Source of the DNA: Kytococcus aerolatus
GTDB taxonomy: Bacteria > Actinomycetota > Actinomycetes > Actinomycetales > Dermatophilaceae
Reading direction: 5' to 3'
Assembly: GCF_900187395.1 (NCBI RefSeq)
Contig: NZ_FYEZ01000002.1
Span: forward strand, 372,001 to 436,000
DNA length: 64,000 bases
Part shown: piece after piece, positions 28,382-37,912 of the stretch
Numbering within the stretch: position 1 is the first letter of the stretch
How the letters are laid out: each line of letters begins with the position of its first letter
Notes under the pieces: model-generated
Told to the model about the DNA's origin: nothing
Database searches by the model: none
Seen by the model: only the letters and a program-made list of their open reading frames with translations
Position numbers and translations under genes: made by a program

Positions 28382-29062
28382 TCAGAGCACGCGGGCCAGG
28401 AAGTCCCGGGTGCGCTCCTCCTGCGGGGCGGACAGGACGGTCCGCGGATCACCCTGCTCGACGCTCGCGCCGTCGGCCATGAAGACCAGGTGGTCGCCGA
28501 CCTCGCGGGCGAAGCCCATCTCGTGGGTGACGACCATCATGTCCGGGTTCATGGACAGGGCCCGGGCGATCGCCACGCGCTGCGCCTGGCCGCCGGACAG
28601 CTCGGTGGGGTGGGCGTCGGCGCGGTGACCCAGGCCCACCCGTTCCAGGTTCTCGCGGGCAACCTTCTCCGCCTCGGCGCGTCCTCGGCCCAGCACCTTC
28701 ACCTGCGCGACCGTGAGATTGCGCAGGACGTTCATGTGCGTGAACAGGTTGAAGGACTGGAAGACCATGCCGATCCGCGACCGGACGACGTCCACCTCGG
28801 TCTCCGGGTCGGTGATGTCGATCCCCTCGATCTCGATGGTGCCCGAGCTGGGCTCCTCGAGGCGGTTCACGCAGCGCAGCAGGGTGGACTTGCCCGAGCC
28901 GGACGGGCCGATGACGCAGACCACCTGGCCGGGCTCGACGTCGAGGTCGATGCCGTGGAGCACCTCCACCTCGCCATAGGCCTTGCGCAGACCGCGGATC
29001 CGGATGGCCGGGGCGTCGGGGTCGATCTGCTGCGTCGGGTGCAGCATCGTGGTGCGGGTCAT
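28382..29062 (-). CDS. Polar amino acid ABC transporter ATPase lacking Walker B
   Basis: 226 residues; relatives have about 245. Walker A GPSGSGKST is at 52-60, the Q-loop FQSFNLF at 101, the signature LSGGQ at 155-159 and the H-loop VVTHEMGF at 177. Between ARALSMNPD and MMVVTHEMG the family normally has about 30 residues with the Walker B Asp, catalytic Glu and D-loop; here nothing is left and the frame is kept (junction about 28535-28545). Such a subunit should bind but hardly hydrolyse ATP. ATGA overlap with the permease. Either an in-frame deletion or an assembly artefact. Confidence 0.85.
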   Translation of the reverse strand: MTRTTMLHPTQQIDPDAPAIRIRGLRKAYGEVEVLHGIDLDVEPGQVVCVIGPSGSGKSTLLRCVNRLEEPSSGTIEIEGIDITDPETEVDVVRSRIGMVFQSFNLFTHMNVLRNLTVAQVKVLGRGRAEAEKVARENLERVGLGHRADAHPTELSGGQAQRVAIARALSMNPDMMVVTHEMGFAREVGDHLVFMADGASVEQGDPRTVLSAPQEERTRDFLARVL

Positions 29063-29883
29063 CGGGACCTCCGGGACTGTCGGCGCTCCAGCCACGCGAC
29101 GAGCTGCGTGAGGGGCAGGGTGATGGCCAGGTAGAGCATCGCGGCAAAGACCAGGGAGGTCGCCGTGCCGGCGCTCGGGCCCGAGGACATGAAGTCCCGG
29201 GCCGCCGTGGTGAGCTCCTTCTCCTGCACCATGAAGCCGAGCACGAAGAGCAGCGAGGTGTCCTTGATGAGCAGCACCAGCTCGTTCGTGAGCGGCGGGA
29301 TGACGATCCGGATGGCCTGCGGAAAGGTGACCGTGAGCATGGTGCGCGCGGGGGACATGCCCAGCGAGCGCGCCGCCTCGATCTGTCCCTTGGGCACCGC
29401 CTGGATGCCGGCGCGCAGGGTTTCGGCCATGTAGGCGGAGGCGACGAGCATGAGGCCGCCCAGACCCGCGCCGAGCATGCCACCCGGTGGGGTCCAGCCG
29501 TTGAAGGCGATGGGGACGCCCACGCCCATGAAGAGAATGACGATCAGGGCCGGGAGCCCGCGGAAGAGCTCGACCCAGGCGGTGGCCAGCCATCGCAGCG
29601 GAGCCGCCGGGGAGAGCTTCATGAGGACCAGCGGCACGGCGAGCAGGAAGCCGCCGGCGAAGGCGATCGCGGTGTAGACGATGGTGTTCTTCGCCGCGGT
29701 GAGGACCATGTACTCCCACGAGCCCGTGAAGCCCTCGGGCTTGAAGAAGTTGTGGCCGATGGCCTTCCAGTCCGCGAGGACGACGAGGGCGAGGAGGACC
29801 GCCGTGAAGAGGGCATAGAGCACGCCCTGCGTCGCGCGGTTGCGCTGGGTGCGGGTCATGGCGTGACGGGAACCCGTGGTCAC
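29059..29883 (-). CDS. Polar amino acid ABC transporter permease
   Basis: 274 residues from a GTG at 29883 that overlaps the stop of the binding-protein gene (GTGA); ATG 29859 would give 266. Five to six membrane helices with the HisM-type EAA loop ETLRAGIQAVPKGQIEAARSLGMS near residue 165. A single permease would form a homodimer. Together with the adjacent ATPase and binding protein it makes a complete glutamate/glutamine-type importer, apart from the ATPase defect. Confidence 0.92.
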   Translation of the reverse strand: MTTGSRHAMTRTQRNRATQGVLYALFTAVLLALVVLADWKAIGHNFFKPEGFTGSWEYMVLTAAKNTIVYTAIAFAGGFLLAVPLVLMKLSPAAPLRWLATAWVELFRGLPALIVILFMGVGVPIAFNGWTPPGGMLGAGLGGLMLVASAYMAETLRAGIQAVPKGQIEAARSLGMSPARTMLTVTFPQAIRIVIPPLTNELVLLIKDTSLLFVLGFMVQEKELTTAARDFMSSGPSAGTATSLVFAAMLYLAITLPLTQLVAWLERRQSRRSR

Positions 29884-30707
29884 TCGGACTCGGCGAAGTA
29901 GGAGTCGTAGATCTCCTGGTACCGGCCGGAGTCACGGATCTCCTGGAGCTCGGCGTTGACGGCCTCGACCAGCTTCGTGTTGTCCTTCTTGATCGCCAGA
30001 CCGTACTCCTCACCCGTGTCGTACTCGGCGACGATCGCGTACTCGCCGTCCTTGGTGTGGTCGAGGTTGACCGGGAGGTCCTGGAGGATCGCGTCGACCT
30101 GGTTGCCTTGGAGGGCCTGGAACATCTCGGCGTCGGAGGGCAGGTAGACGAGCTCGGCACCCTCGGCCTTCTTCTCGGCGTAGGCGGAGCCGGTGGAGCC
30201 CTGCTGCACCGCGATCTTCTTGCCGTTGAGGTCTCCGAGCTCCTTGACGTCCGAGTCCTTCGGGACGAGCAGGGACTGCAGCGAGTCGTAGTACCCGTCG
30301 GAGAACGCGATCTCCTTCTTGCGGTCCTCGGTGATGGTCATGCCGGATGCCGACATGTCGCACTGGCCGGAGTTGAGGGCCAGCCCGGACTGCAGGGTGT
30401 CGAAGGTGGCGTCCTTGAACTCCAGCTCCACGCCCAGCCCGTCGGCGATCTCCTGGGAGATGTCCACGTCGAAGCCCTTGTACCCGGTCGGCGAGGTCGG
30501 GTCCTCCTCCTCGAAGGGGCGGAAGGGCACGTCACCGCAGACGACGATCTTGCCCGGGTCCTTGAGGCCGAGCTCGGCGGCGGCGGGCTGGTCGCCCGAG
30601 CCGGAGGACTTCTCCGGGCTGTCGTCACCGCCACAGGAGGACAGGGTGAGGGAGGCAGCCAGGCAGAGGGCCGCCCAGGGCGCGAGGCGGGGACGCGGTG
30701 AGTTCAT
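29880..30707 (-). CDS. Amino acid ABC transporter substrate-binding lipoprotein
   Basis: 275 residues. Lipobox TLSSC puts the lipid on Cys25; a Ser/Gly-rich linker follows. Family 3 solute-binding fold: GYKGFDVDISQEIADGLGVELEFK, DMSASGMTITEDRKKEIAFSD and KKIAVQQGSTGSAY. The pattern fits glutamate/glutamine-type receptors; the ligand is not certain. First gene of a three-gene minus-strand operon (receptor, permease, ATPase) with 4-base overlaps. Divergent from the DUF6882 gene, sharing a 154-base promoter region. Confidence 0.93.
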   Translation of the reverse strand: MNSPRPRLAPWAALCLAASLTLSSCGGDDSPEKSSGSGDQPAAAELGLKDPGKIVVCGDVPFRPFEEEDPTSPTGYKGFDVDISQEIADGLGVELEFKDATFDTLQSGLALNSGQCDMSASGMTITEDRKKEIAFSDGYYDSLQSLLVPKDSDVKELGDLNGKKIAVQQGSTGSAYAEKKAEGAELVYLPSDAEMFQALQGNQVDAILQDLPVNLDHTKDGEYAIVAEYDTGEEYGLAIKKDNTKLVEAVNAELQEIRDSGRYQEIYDSYFAESE

Positions 30708-30848
30708 GCTCGGACACGAGAACCAGCCGGGATGCAGAAGGCCCCGTCGCGGAATCCGTGACCATTTCGCAACCACCCCGAGACCGTCCCGCAACGTCGC
30801 CTCGCGGTGCGCGCCGAACCTGTCGGTGACGGGGGTGCGCCGAGGACT

Positions 30849-30861
30849 TAGGCTTCCTCCC
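30849..30861 (+). promoter_or_regulatory. TAGGCT box 7 bases before a start codon
   Basis: TAGGCT at 30849-30854 followed by exactly seven bases and ATG, the leaderless arrangement. The divergent receptor operon must have its promoter in 30708-30848; no clear boxes seen there. Confidence 0.5.
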
Positions 30862-31596
30862 ATGGACCAGAATGCCGCTCCCGTCCTCGACCACGCGACG
30901 ATCCTCAACGACGCCACCCTGTGGTCGCGGATCGCCCAGCAGCAGTTCGACGTGCTGCTCGCCCAGGAGGTGGGCCCGGACGCGCAGATCGGGGTCGACC
31001 TGGAGGCCGGCCAGATCCAGTTCGCCTCCGAGCAGGGGGAGGTCGTCGGCGACCTGCACCTCGTCGCCTCGGTGGCGCCGGGCCCGCGCTCGCTGCTCTG
31101 GGCCTGGGCGAACGAGAACTTCGCCGAGGCCCCCGCCGCCCGCCTCTCGCACGAGCTGCGCGAGTTCGGGGAGCTCCACGGGACCCACCAGCTCACCGAC
31201 GCCGAGATCGTCCTGGACGCCAGCGACGAGGAGCTCGACGACGCGGTGGTCACCGCGGCGCACGACGCCGGCACCCTCGCCAGCAAGATCACCGGAGTGC
31301 GTCCCTACTTCGTCTCCGACGCCGGGAACGGCACCTGGGTGGTCACCCTCGTCTCGGGCCTCGACCTGCCCGTCCCGGCCCTGTCCGACCTGCCCGAGCT
31401 GCTCCGCTCCGTCCTCGACGAGGGCGTCCTCACCGACCACCGCCGTGCCCTCCACCACCTGGGCATCGACGGCCCGTGGCCGGCGACCTGGGCGGCCGAC
31501 GGTCGTCGGGTGCGCTTCGACGACGGGGAGCAGGTCGTGGAGGTGGAGCTCGACGAGGACGGCTGGGTCCGCGAGATCCACGACGACCTGCGCTGA
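30862..31596 (+). CDS. DUF6882-type protein
   Basis: 244 residues, acidic, no signal peptide. An N-terminal LLAQEVGPDAQIGVDLEAGQIQFAS part leads to RSLLWAWANENF, the hallmark of DUF6882 proteins, and the C-terminus holds a second small domain with VRFDDGEQVVEVELDEDGWV. Function is unknown. Ends 1 base before the GNAT gene, so they are probably co-transcribed. Confidence 0.7.
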   Translation: MDQNAAPVLDHATILNDATLWSRIAQQQFDVLLAQEVGPDAQIGVDLEAGQIQFASEQGEVVGDLHLVASVAPGPRSLLWAWANENFAEAPAARLSHELREFGELHGTHQLTDAEIVLDASDEELDDAVVTAAHDAGTLASKITGVRPYFVSDAGNGTWVVTLVSGLDLPVPALSDLPELLRSVLDEGVLTDHRRALHHLGIDGPWPATWAADGRRVRFDDGEQVVEVELDEDGWVREIHDDLR

Positions 31597-31597
31597 G

Positions 31598-32497
31598 GTG
31601 TGGACCGCCCGGCGGGCGGCCCGGCGGGTCGGCCGCAGCGTCGCCCTGGGCCCGGCCGACGCCCCCGAGGTGCTGCGCCTGTGCGCGCACGACCCGGCGG
31701 CCTGCGTCTACGTGGCCTCCCGGGTGCAGGAGCAGGCCCTGCGCATCCGTGGCCACGCCCACGGGTGGCGTGACGGGGACCGGCTGACCTCGCTGGTCCT
31801 GGCCGGGGCGAACGTGGTGCCGGTGGGGCTGGACGAGCGCTCCGCCGACGGCCTCGCCGAGGCGGTGGCGCCCCGGCGGTCGACCTCCAGCTCCGTCTTC
31901 GGCGAGGCCGAGCAGGTGGAGCGTCTCTGGGGGCGGCTCCGCGAGCACTGGGGTCCGGCCCGGGACGAGCGGATGGACCAGTGGTCGATGGTGACCTCCA
32001 CGCCCCCCTCCCGGCTCGGCGTGCACCTCGACCCCCGGGTGCGTCCGGCCCGTCCCTCCGAGATCGGCCTGGTGGTGCCGGCGGGAGCCGCGATGTTCAC
32101 GGAGGAGATCGGCTACCCGCCCTACCAGGGGTCGGACGCGGCCTACCGGATGGGTTTCGAGCGGCTCATCGCCCAGGGGCGGTCCTTCGTGGTGGTCGAG
32201 GACGGGCAGGTCGTGTTCAAGGCCGACGTGGGCGCCGTGGCCTTCGGTGTGGCCCAGGTACAGGGGGTGTGGACCAGCCCGGAGCACCGGGGGCGGGGCC
32301 TGGCCACCGCGGCGATGGCGGGCGTGGTCGAGCACCTGCTGACCACCCCCCGCCCGGTCATCGGTCCGGCCGGGGCGCCGGTGGACCGGATCGGCACCGT
32401 GCACCTCTACGTGAACGACTACAACCTCGGGGCCCGCACCGTCTACGAGCGGATCGGGATGCGGCGGGTGGGCACCTTCGCCACCGTCATCCTCTGA
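31598..32497 (+). CDS. GNAT acetyltransferase with N-terminal DUF4081
   Basis: 299 residues, GTG start. The N-terminal half is the DUF4081 region ([21 protein letters not shown], then [12 protein letters not shown]); the C-terminal half is a GNAT fold with [20 protein letters not shown] as the acetyl-CoA loop and [19 protein letters not shown]. This protein normally lies between ispG and proS in actinobacteria; here 8 kb of other DNA has come between ispG and it. Acceptor unknown. Confidence 0.88.
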   Translation: MWTARRAARRVGRSVALGPADAPEVLRLCAHDPAACVYVASRVQEQALRIRGHAHGWRDGDRLTSLVLAGANVVPVGLDERSADGLAEAVAPRRSTSSSVFGEAEQVERLWGRLREHWGPARDERMDQWSMVTSTPPSRLGVHLDPRVRPARPSEIGLVVPAGAAMFTEEIGYPPYQGSDAAYRMGFERLIAQGRSFVVVEDGQVVFKADVGAVAFGVAQVQGVWTSPEHRGRGLATAAMAGVVEHLLTTPRPVIGPAGAPVDRIGTVHLYVNDYNLGARTVYERIGMRRVGTFATVIL

Positions 32498-32559
32498 GCA
32501 CCGACGGCCGGTACGCTCGACCCCACGCTTCCCCCGTCCCTCCGGCGAAAGGCCACGCC

Positions 32560-34353
32560 ATGGCGCTGCGCATGTCCACCCTGTTCCTGCGGACCCTTCG
32601 GGAGGACCCGGCGGACGCGGAGCTGCCCGGCCACCGCCTGCTCGTGCGCGCCGGCTACGTGCGCCGCGCGGCCCCGGGCATCTACACCTGGCTGCCGCTG
32701 GGCCTGCGCGTGCTGGAGAAGGTCAAGGGCATCGTCCGCGAGGAGATGGACGCGATCGGTGACCAGGAGATCGCCTTCCCCTCGCTGCTGCCCAAGGAGC
32801 CCTACGAGGCGACGAACCGGTGGACCGAGTACGGCGACAACCTCTTCCGGCTCACCGACCGCAAGGGCGCCGAGATGCTGCTGGGCCCGACGCACGAGGA
32901 GATGTTCACCCTCGCGGTGAAGGACCTGTACACCTCGTACAAGGACCTCCCGCTCTCCCTCTACCAGATGCTCCCGAAGTACCGCGACGAGGCCCGCCCC
33001 CGGGCCGGCGTGCTGCGCGGCCGCGAGTTCATCATGAAGGACGCCTACTCCTTCGACGTCGACGAGGCCGGCCTGGAGGCCGCCTACCAGCGGCACCGGG
33101 ACGCCTACGTGCGGATCTTCGACCGGCTCGGCTTCGAGTACGTCGCCGTCCACGCCGACTCCGGGGCGATGGGCGGCTCGGCCTCCGAGGAGTTCCTCGC
33201 GGTGATGGAGTCCGGGGAGGACACCTTCGTGCGGGACGACTCGGGCTATGCCGCGAACGTCGAGGCGGTGCGGATGCCCGTCCAGGAGCTGCCCGCGGAC
33301 GAGGCGGCCCGGGCGGCGCTGGAGGAGGGCGTCCCGGCGGCCCACGTGGAGGACACCCCGGACACCCCCACCATCGAGACCCTGGTGGCGTCGGCGAACG
33401 CCGACCACCCGCGGGCCGACGGGCGGGAGTGGACGGCGGCCGACACGCTGAAGAACGTCGTCGTGATGCTCGTGCACCCCGACGGCACCCGGGAGCCGCT
33501 GGCCATCGGGCTGCCGGGTGACCGGGAGGTCGACGCCAAGCGGCTGGAGGCCCAGGTCTCCCCGGCGGAGGTGGAGCCCTTCGAAGCGGCGGACTTCGAG
33601 CGCTACCCGGCCCTCGCGAAGGGGTACATCGGTCCCGGTGTGCTGGGGGAGGAGAGCACCACCGGGATCCGCTACCTGCTGGACCCGCTGGTCACGCCCG
33701 GGTCGACCTGGGTCACCGGCGCCGACGAGCACGGCAAGCACGTCTTCGACCTCGTGTACGGCCGGGACTTCACCGCCGACGGGACGATCCACGCCGCCAC
33801 GATCCACGAGGGCGATCCCAGCCCCACCGGGCAGGGCACGCTGCGCCTGGCCCGTGGGGTCGAGATGGGGCACATCTTCCAGCTCGGCACGAAGTACGCC
33901 GAGGCGCTCGGCCTCAAGGTGCTCGACGAGAACGGCAAGCTGGTCACCGTCCACATGGGGTCCTACGGCATCGGCGTGACCCGTGCGGTGGGTGTGGTGG
34001 CCGAGACCCACCACGACGAGATCGGTCTGGTGTGGCCGCGCGAGCTGAGCCCGGTCGACCTGCACGTCGTCGCCACCGGCAAGGACGCCGGGGTGCTCGA
34101 GAAGGCCGAGGAGCTGACCACCGCCCTGGAAGCACAGGGCGTGAGCGTCCTGCTGGACGACCGGCCGAAGGTCTCCCCGGGCGTGAAGTTCAAGGACGCC
34201 GAGCTCGTCGGCGTGCCGACCATCCTCGTCGTGGGGCGTGGTCTGGCCGACGGCCTGGTGGAGATCAAGGACCGGGCCACTGGGGAGTCCCGTCAGGTGG
34301 CCGTCGACGAGGCCGTGGCCGAGGTGGTGGCCGAGATCCGCGGACGTGCCTGA
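32560..34353 (+). CDS. proS: Prolyl-tRNA synthetase (bacterial type)
   Basis: 597 residues. Class II core with [19 protein letters not shown], motif 2 [23 protein letters not shown] split around RxE, and motif 3 [14 protein letters not shown]. The ~180-residue editing insertion lies between (about 220-400). A C-terminal anticodon domain includes [27 protein letters not shown] 32560 is used; a second ATG 12 bases later is possible. A TACGCT box at about 32512 may be its promoter. Confidence 0.97.
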   Translation: MALRMSTLFLRTLREDPADAELPGHRLLVRAGYVRRAAPGIYTWLPLGLRVLEKVKGIVREEMDAIGDQEIAFPSLLPKEPYEATNRWTEYGDNLFRLTDRKGAEMLLGPTHEEMFTLAVKDLYTSYKDLPLSLYQMLPKYRDEARPRAGVLRGREFIMKDAYSFDVDEAGLEAAYQRHRDAYVRIFDRLGFEYVAVHADSGAMGGSASEEFLAVMESGEDTFVRDDSGYAANVEAVRMPVQELPADEAARAALEEGVPAAHVEDTPDTPTIETLVASANADHPRADGREWTAADTLKNVVVMLVHPDGTREPLAIGLPGDREVDAKRLEAQVSPAEVEPFEAADFERYPALAKGYIGPGVLGEESTTGIRYLLDPLVTPGSTWVTGADEHGKHVFDLVYGRDFTADGTIHAATIHEGDPSPTGQGTLRLARGVEMGHIFQLGTKYAEALGLKVLDENGKLVTVHMGSYGIGVTRAVGVVAETHHDEIGLVWPRELSPVDLHVVATGKDAGVLEKAEELTTALEAQGVSVLLDDRPKVSPGVKFKDAELVGVPTILVVGRGLADGLVEIKDRATGESRQVAVDEAVAEVVAEIRGRA

Positions 34354-35134
34354 GGTCGAGATCACCCTGACCCTGCTGGGCCTGATGTTCGCCGCGGGCC
34401 TGGCAGCGGGGTGGATCGACGCCGTGGTCGGCGGTGGCGGGCTGGTGCAGCTCCCGGCCCTGCTGCTGGGCATGCCCCAGGCCGCCCCGGTGCAGGTCCT
34501 CGCGACGAACAAGATCGCCTCGATCGCCGGGACCTCCGTGGCGGCGGCCACCTACTACCGCCGGGTCCGCCCCGACCTGCGGACCGCCCTGCCCCTGGCC
34601 GCTGCGGCCTTCCTGGGCTCCCTCGGGGGCGCCCAGGTGGCGGCGCTCATCCCCAAGGACGCCTTCACCCCGATCATCGTCGTGGCCCTGCTCGTGGTGG
34701 GCGCCTACACGCTCTTCAAGCCGGACCTGGGATCCGTCCAGGTGCTGCGCTTCCAGGGGCGTGGTCACCTGGGGGTGGCGATGCTCGCGGGGGTCCTCAT
34801 CGGCGCCTACGACGGTGCGCTGGGCCCGGGGACGGGCAGCTTCCTGGTCTTCGCCCTGGTGGGTCTGCTGGGCTACGACTTCCTGCAGGCCAGCGCGAAG
34901 GCCAAGATGGCCAACTGGGCCACGAACGCCGCCGCCCTGTGCCTGTTCGTCCCGATGGGCGCGGTCGTGTGGAAGGTCGGTCTGGCCATGGCGGCCGGGA
35001 ATCTCGTCGGGGGCTACCTGGGAGCCCGGACCGCGGTGGCCCGGGGCGGGGGCTTCGTCCGGCTGGTGTTCGTCCTCGTCGTGGGCGGCTTCCTGCTGCG
35101 CCTCGGCGGGGAGATGGTGCTCGACCTGCTCTGA
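34346..35134 (+). CDS. TSUP/TauE-SafE family permease
   Basis: 262 residues from a GTG that lies inside the end of proS (8-base overlap). Seven or eight helices; the two-repeat signature shows as [19 protein letters not shown] near residue 20 and [19 protein letters not shown] near residue 155. The family exports or imports sulfur compounds or organic acids; the substrate cannot be told. Coupled to proS by overlap only, with no functional link evident. Confidence 0.88.
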   Translation: MPEVEITLTLLGLMFAAGLAAGWIDAVVGGGGLVQLPALLLGMPQAAPVQVLATNKIASIAGTSVAAATYYRRVRPDLRTALPLAAAAFLGSLGGAQVAALIPKDAFTPIIVVALLVVGAYTLFKPDLGSVQVLRFQGRGHLGVAMLAGVLIGAYDGALGPGTGSFLVFALVGLLGYDFLQASAKAKMANWATNAAALCLFVPMGAVVWKVGLAMAAGNLVGGYLGARTAVARGGGFVRLVFVLVVGGFLLRLGGEMVLDLL

Positions 35135-35177
35135 GGCCGAGGGGTGGGGCCGTGGGTCCTGGCCCGGCCCCCTCCGC

Positions 35178-36548
35178 TCAGCCCTGCGGCGTGAGCTCGG
35201 TGGGCTGGCAGGAGCTGTCGCCCAGCCGGTTCATGACGTCCATGGTCCGGGCGTGCGACTCGGCGTGCTGGTCCGGGGTGGCCGGCTCGATGACGTGATC
35301 GGGCTGCGTGACCCAGGTGGGCTGGACGGAAGCCTGCTGCTCCCAGCCGCCCTTCCCGTCGGCGGTGAAGGTGATGCCGGCGATCGCGCCGTCCTGCACA
35401 TTCGGGGGGAAGGTGTTGGTCGGCTTCTTGCGCTGTGCGGAGAGGAAGTTCCCCAGGCCGTAGAAGACGGTACGGCCCTCGATCGTCTGGCAGGGCTGCG
35501 GGACGTGTGCGTGGTGGCCGAAGATCGCGTCGACCCCCGAGTCCTCACCGAGCAGCTGCTGGGCCAGCTGGTCCTGCTCCGCGGTGGGCATGGCCACGTA
35601 CTCGGTGCCCCAATGGACCACGGCGACGACCACCTCGGCCCCCTGCTCGCGGGCCTCCGCGGCCTGCTCGGCGATACCCTCCGGGCCCTGTGCGAACCAC
35701 ATGTGCTGCTCCATCCACGGGTGGGAGGGCAGGCTCTGGGCGAGGCCCATGTTCGCGACGTTGTACGAGTAGGTGAGCACCCCGACCTTGTGCCCGTCGG
35801 CCTCCAGGATGGTCGGGTTGTCGCCACCGTCCTCCGTGCGCCCCGCCGTGGCCGACTCGGCCGGACCGATCGGCAGCACCCCCGCCTCCTCCATGACCTC
35901 GCGGGTGCGCTCGACACCCTCGACCCCCTGGTCCAGGGTGTGGTTGTTGGAGGTGGAGCAGGCGTCGAAGCCGGCCTCGGCGAGGGCCTCGGCCTGCTCG
36001 TGCGGGGTGTTGAACACCATGATGTTCTGCTGGGCCGTCACGTCCTCGTTGGTCGGCGTGAGCGGGGTCTCCTGGTTGCAGAGCGTCAGGTCGCCGGCCT
36101 GGAGGAAGGGCGCGACCGGTTCGAGCTGGGGGGTGAAGTCATAGGCGTCCCCGGTGCCGAATCCCTTCGCGCTGCGGATCACCGCCGCGTGGGCCAGGAC
36201 GTCACCGGTGGACAGGACCGTGAAGGACTCTCCCTTCCCGGCGGGCGCGCCCGTGCTCGTGCTCGAGTCGGGGCTCGAGCCGGAGGCGCTGGGCTCGCCC
36301 GAGCCGCTCGCCCCCTCCGCGGGGGAGGCGGAGCCGCCGGGGGTCTCGGCCCCCGCGCTCGACCCCGGACCGGTGGAGGTGCCGGAGGCCGCGGGGTCGG
36401 TGGCCGGGGAGGACGTGGTGGCGCTGGCCGCGGGGGAGGAGCCCTGCGCGCTGGGCTCCCCACCCCGGTCGCCGGAGCAGGCCGAGAGCAGGAGCCCGGC
36501 GGTGGCGAGGGCGGCGGCGGGTCGGACGGTGCGGGGCAGGCGGGTCAT
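35178..36548 (-). CDS. CapA family lipoprotein (first of two by position)
   Basis: 456 residues. Lipobox LLSAC, Cys24; then a ~75-residue linker of Ser, Gly, Ala, Pro and Thr that would span the wall; then a CapA/PGA_cap metallophosphatase-like domain with STGDVLAH, CNQETPLTP, SNNHTLDQG, VHWGTEY, FGHHAHVPQ and GLGNFLS. In Bacillus CapA takes part in poly-gamma-glutamate export; in actinobacteria the role is unknown. Overlaps the related upstream gene (ATGA) and follows it in a three-gene lipoprotein operon. Confidence 0.9.
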   Translation of the reverse strand: MTRLPRTVRPAAALATAGLLLSACSGDRGGEPSAQGSSPAASATTSSPATDPAASGTSTGPGSSAGAETPGGSASPAEGASGSGEPSASGSSPDSSTSTGAPAGKGESFTVLSTGDVLAHAAVIRSAKGFGTGDAYDFTPQLEPVAPFLQAGDLTLCNQETPLTPTNEDVTAQQNIMVFNTPHEQAEALAEAGFDACSTSNNHTLDQGVEGVERTREVMEEAGVLPIGPAESATAGRTEDGGDNPTILEADGHKVGVLTYSYNVANMGLAQSLPSHPWMEQHMWFAQGPEGIAEQAAEAREQGAEVVVAVVHWGTEYVAMPTAEQDQLAQQLLGEDSGVDAIFGHHAHVPQPCQTIEGRTVFYGLGNFLSAQRKKPTNTFPPNVQDGAIAGITFTADGKGGWEQQASVQPTWVTQPDHVIEPATPDQHAESHARTMDVMNRLGDSSCQPTELTPQG

Positions 36549-37912
36549 CGGGTCCAGTCCTTCGGGGTCATGGGGCGGGCGTCGCAGCGCCCCTTCCCCA
36601 GGGAGCTCATGGTGTCCACCGTGCGGCGGTAGGAGTCGGGGAGGTGATCCGGGGTGGCCGGCGCGATCACGAAGTCGGGCCGGGTCACGAAGGTGGGCTG
36701 GTACTCCAGCTCCTGCTCCCAGGTGACACCGTCCACGCCCTCCTCCGGCGTGAAGGTCCACCTCAGCAGCACCCCGTCCTGGGTGGTGATCGGCTTCGAC
36801 GGGTAGCGGTTGGGGCCCTGCTCGGAGAGGAAGTTGCCCATGCTGTAGGCCACCGTCCGGCCGTCGATCGTCTCGCACGGCTGCACCACGTGGGGGTGCG
36901 AACCGGCGATCGCGTCGACCTCCCCGGAGGCGAGCACCGTCCGGGCGATCTCGCGCTGCTCGTCGTTCGGCTCCTGGTCGTACTCGGCACCCCAGTGGAT
37001 CGACACCATCACCACGTCGGCCCCCATCCGGCGGGCCCGGCGGGCGTCGGCGATCATCCCCTCGGCGCCGGCACCGCGCATCATGTGGCCGTTCATCCAC
37101 TCCATGCCCGGCACGGTCGTGCCACCCAGCGCATTCTTCACGTTGTAGCTGTACGCGAGCAGCCCCACCGTGGCCCCACCGGCGTCGACGAGCACCGGGT
37201 GCCCGGGGCCGGCCCCCTCGGAGGCCTGCGGCCCGACCGGGGCGATGCCGTTCTCCTCCAGGACGGCGCGGGTGTCCGCCACGCCCCGGAGCCCCTTGTC
37301 GAGGGTGTGGTTCGAGGCCGTCGAGCAGGCGTCGTACCCGGCGGCCGCCATCGCCTCGGCGATCTCGCGCGGGGCGTTGAAGACGAAGGTCCCCTTCGAG
37401 GCGGTGAGATCCTCGTTCTCGGGGGAGATCGGGGTCTCCTGGCCGCACACCGCCAGGTCGGCGCCCGCGAGCACCGGCTCCACCTCGGTCAGCATGCCGT
37501 CGAAGGCGAACCCGGGGCCGGGCTGCAGCTCGTCGGCGCGCTCCTGGAGGACGTAGTGGGTGAGCATGTCGCCCGTCGTGACCACCGAGAAGGCCCGGGG
37601 GGCCTCGTCGTCCTCGCGGCCGGAGGTGGACGGGGACGCCTCGGGGGAGCTCCCGGAGGACGGGGAGCTGCCCTGCCCCGTCGCGGAGGTCGAGGAGGGG
37701 GAGGGGGCGCTCGCCGTGGCGTCCGGGGCCCCCTCGTGCGGGGAGCTCTCGCTAGGCCTGCTCGACGACGCGCTGCTGGGAGCGTCGTGCGATGCGGCGG
37801 GTCGATCCGGTGCCGGCTCCCCGGCGCAGCCGGCCAGCGCCCCGACGAGCGCCAGCCCAAGCGCGACGCGCCCCCCTCGTGCTCGGTCCTGCATCCCCCG
37901 CACCTGCCTCAC
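36545..37912 (-). CDS. CapA family lipoprotein (paralogue)
   Basis: 455 residues from a GTG overlapping the upstream stop (GTGA); ATG 37894 would shorten it by six. Lipobox GALAGC, then a ~65-residue Ser/Pro/Glu-rich linker. The CapA domain shows TTGDMLTHYV, CGQETPISP, SNHTLDKG, IHWGAEY, AGSHPHVVQP and SMGNFLS. The same motif order as the neighbour but clearly diverged sequence, so an old tandem duplication. No capB/capC-type genes are in the window. Confidence 0.9.
   Translation of the reverse strand: MRQVRGMQDRARGGRVALGLALVGALAGCAGEPAPDRPAASHDAPSSASSSRPSESSPHEGAPDATASAPSPSSTSATGQGSSPSSGSSPEASPSTSGREDDEAPRAFSVVTTGDMLTHYVLQERADELQPGPGFAFDGMLTEVEPVLAGADLAVCGQETPISPENEDLTASKGTFVFNAPREIAEAMAAAGYDACSTASNHTLDKGLRGVADTRAVLEENGIAPVGPQASEGAGPGHPVLVDAGGATVGLLAYSYNVKNALGGTTVPGMEWMNGHMMRGAGAEGMIADARRARRMGADVVMVSIHWGAEYDQEPNDEQREIARTVLASGEVDAIAGSHPHVVQPCETIDGRTVAYSMGNFLSEQGPNRYPSKPITTQDGVLLRWTFTPEEGVDGVTWEQELEYQPTFVTRPDFVIAPATPDHLPDSYRRTVDTMSSLGKGRCDARPMTPKDWTR

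Noticed and set aside
32498-32559. T-box leader before proS
   Set aside because: The gap is 62 bases, too short, and lacks the T-box sequence.
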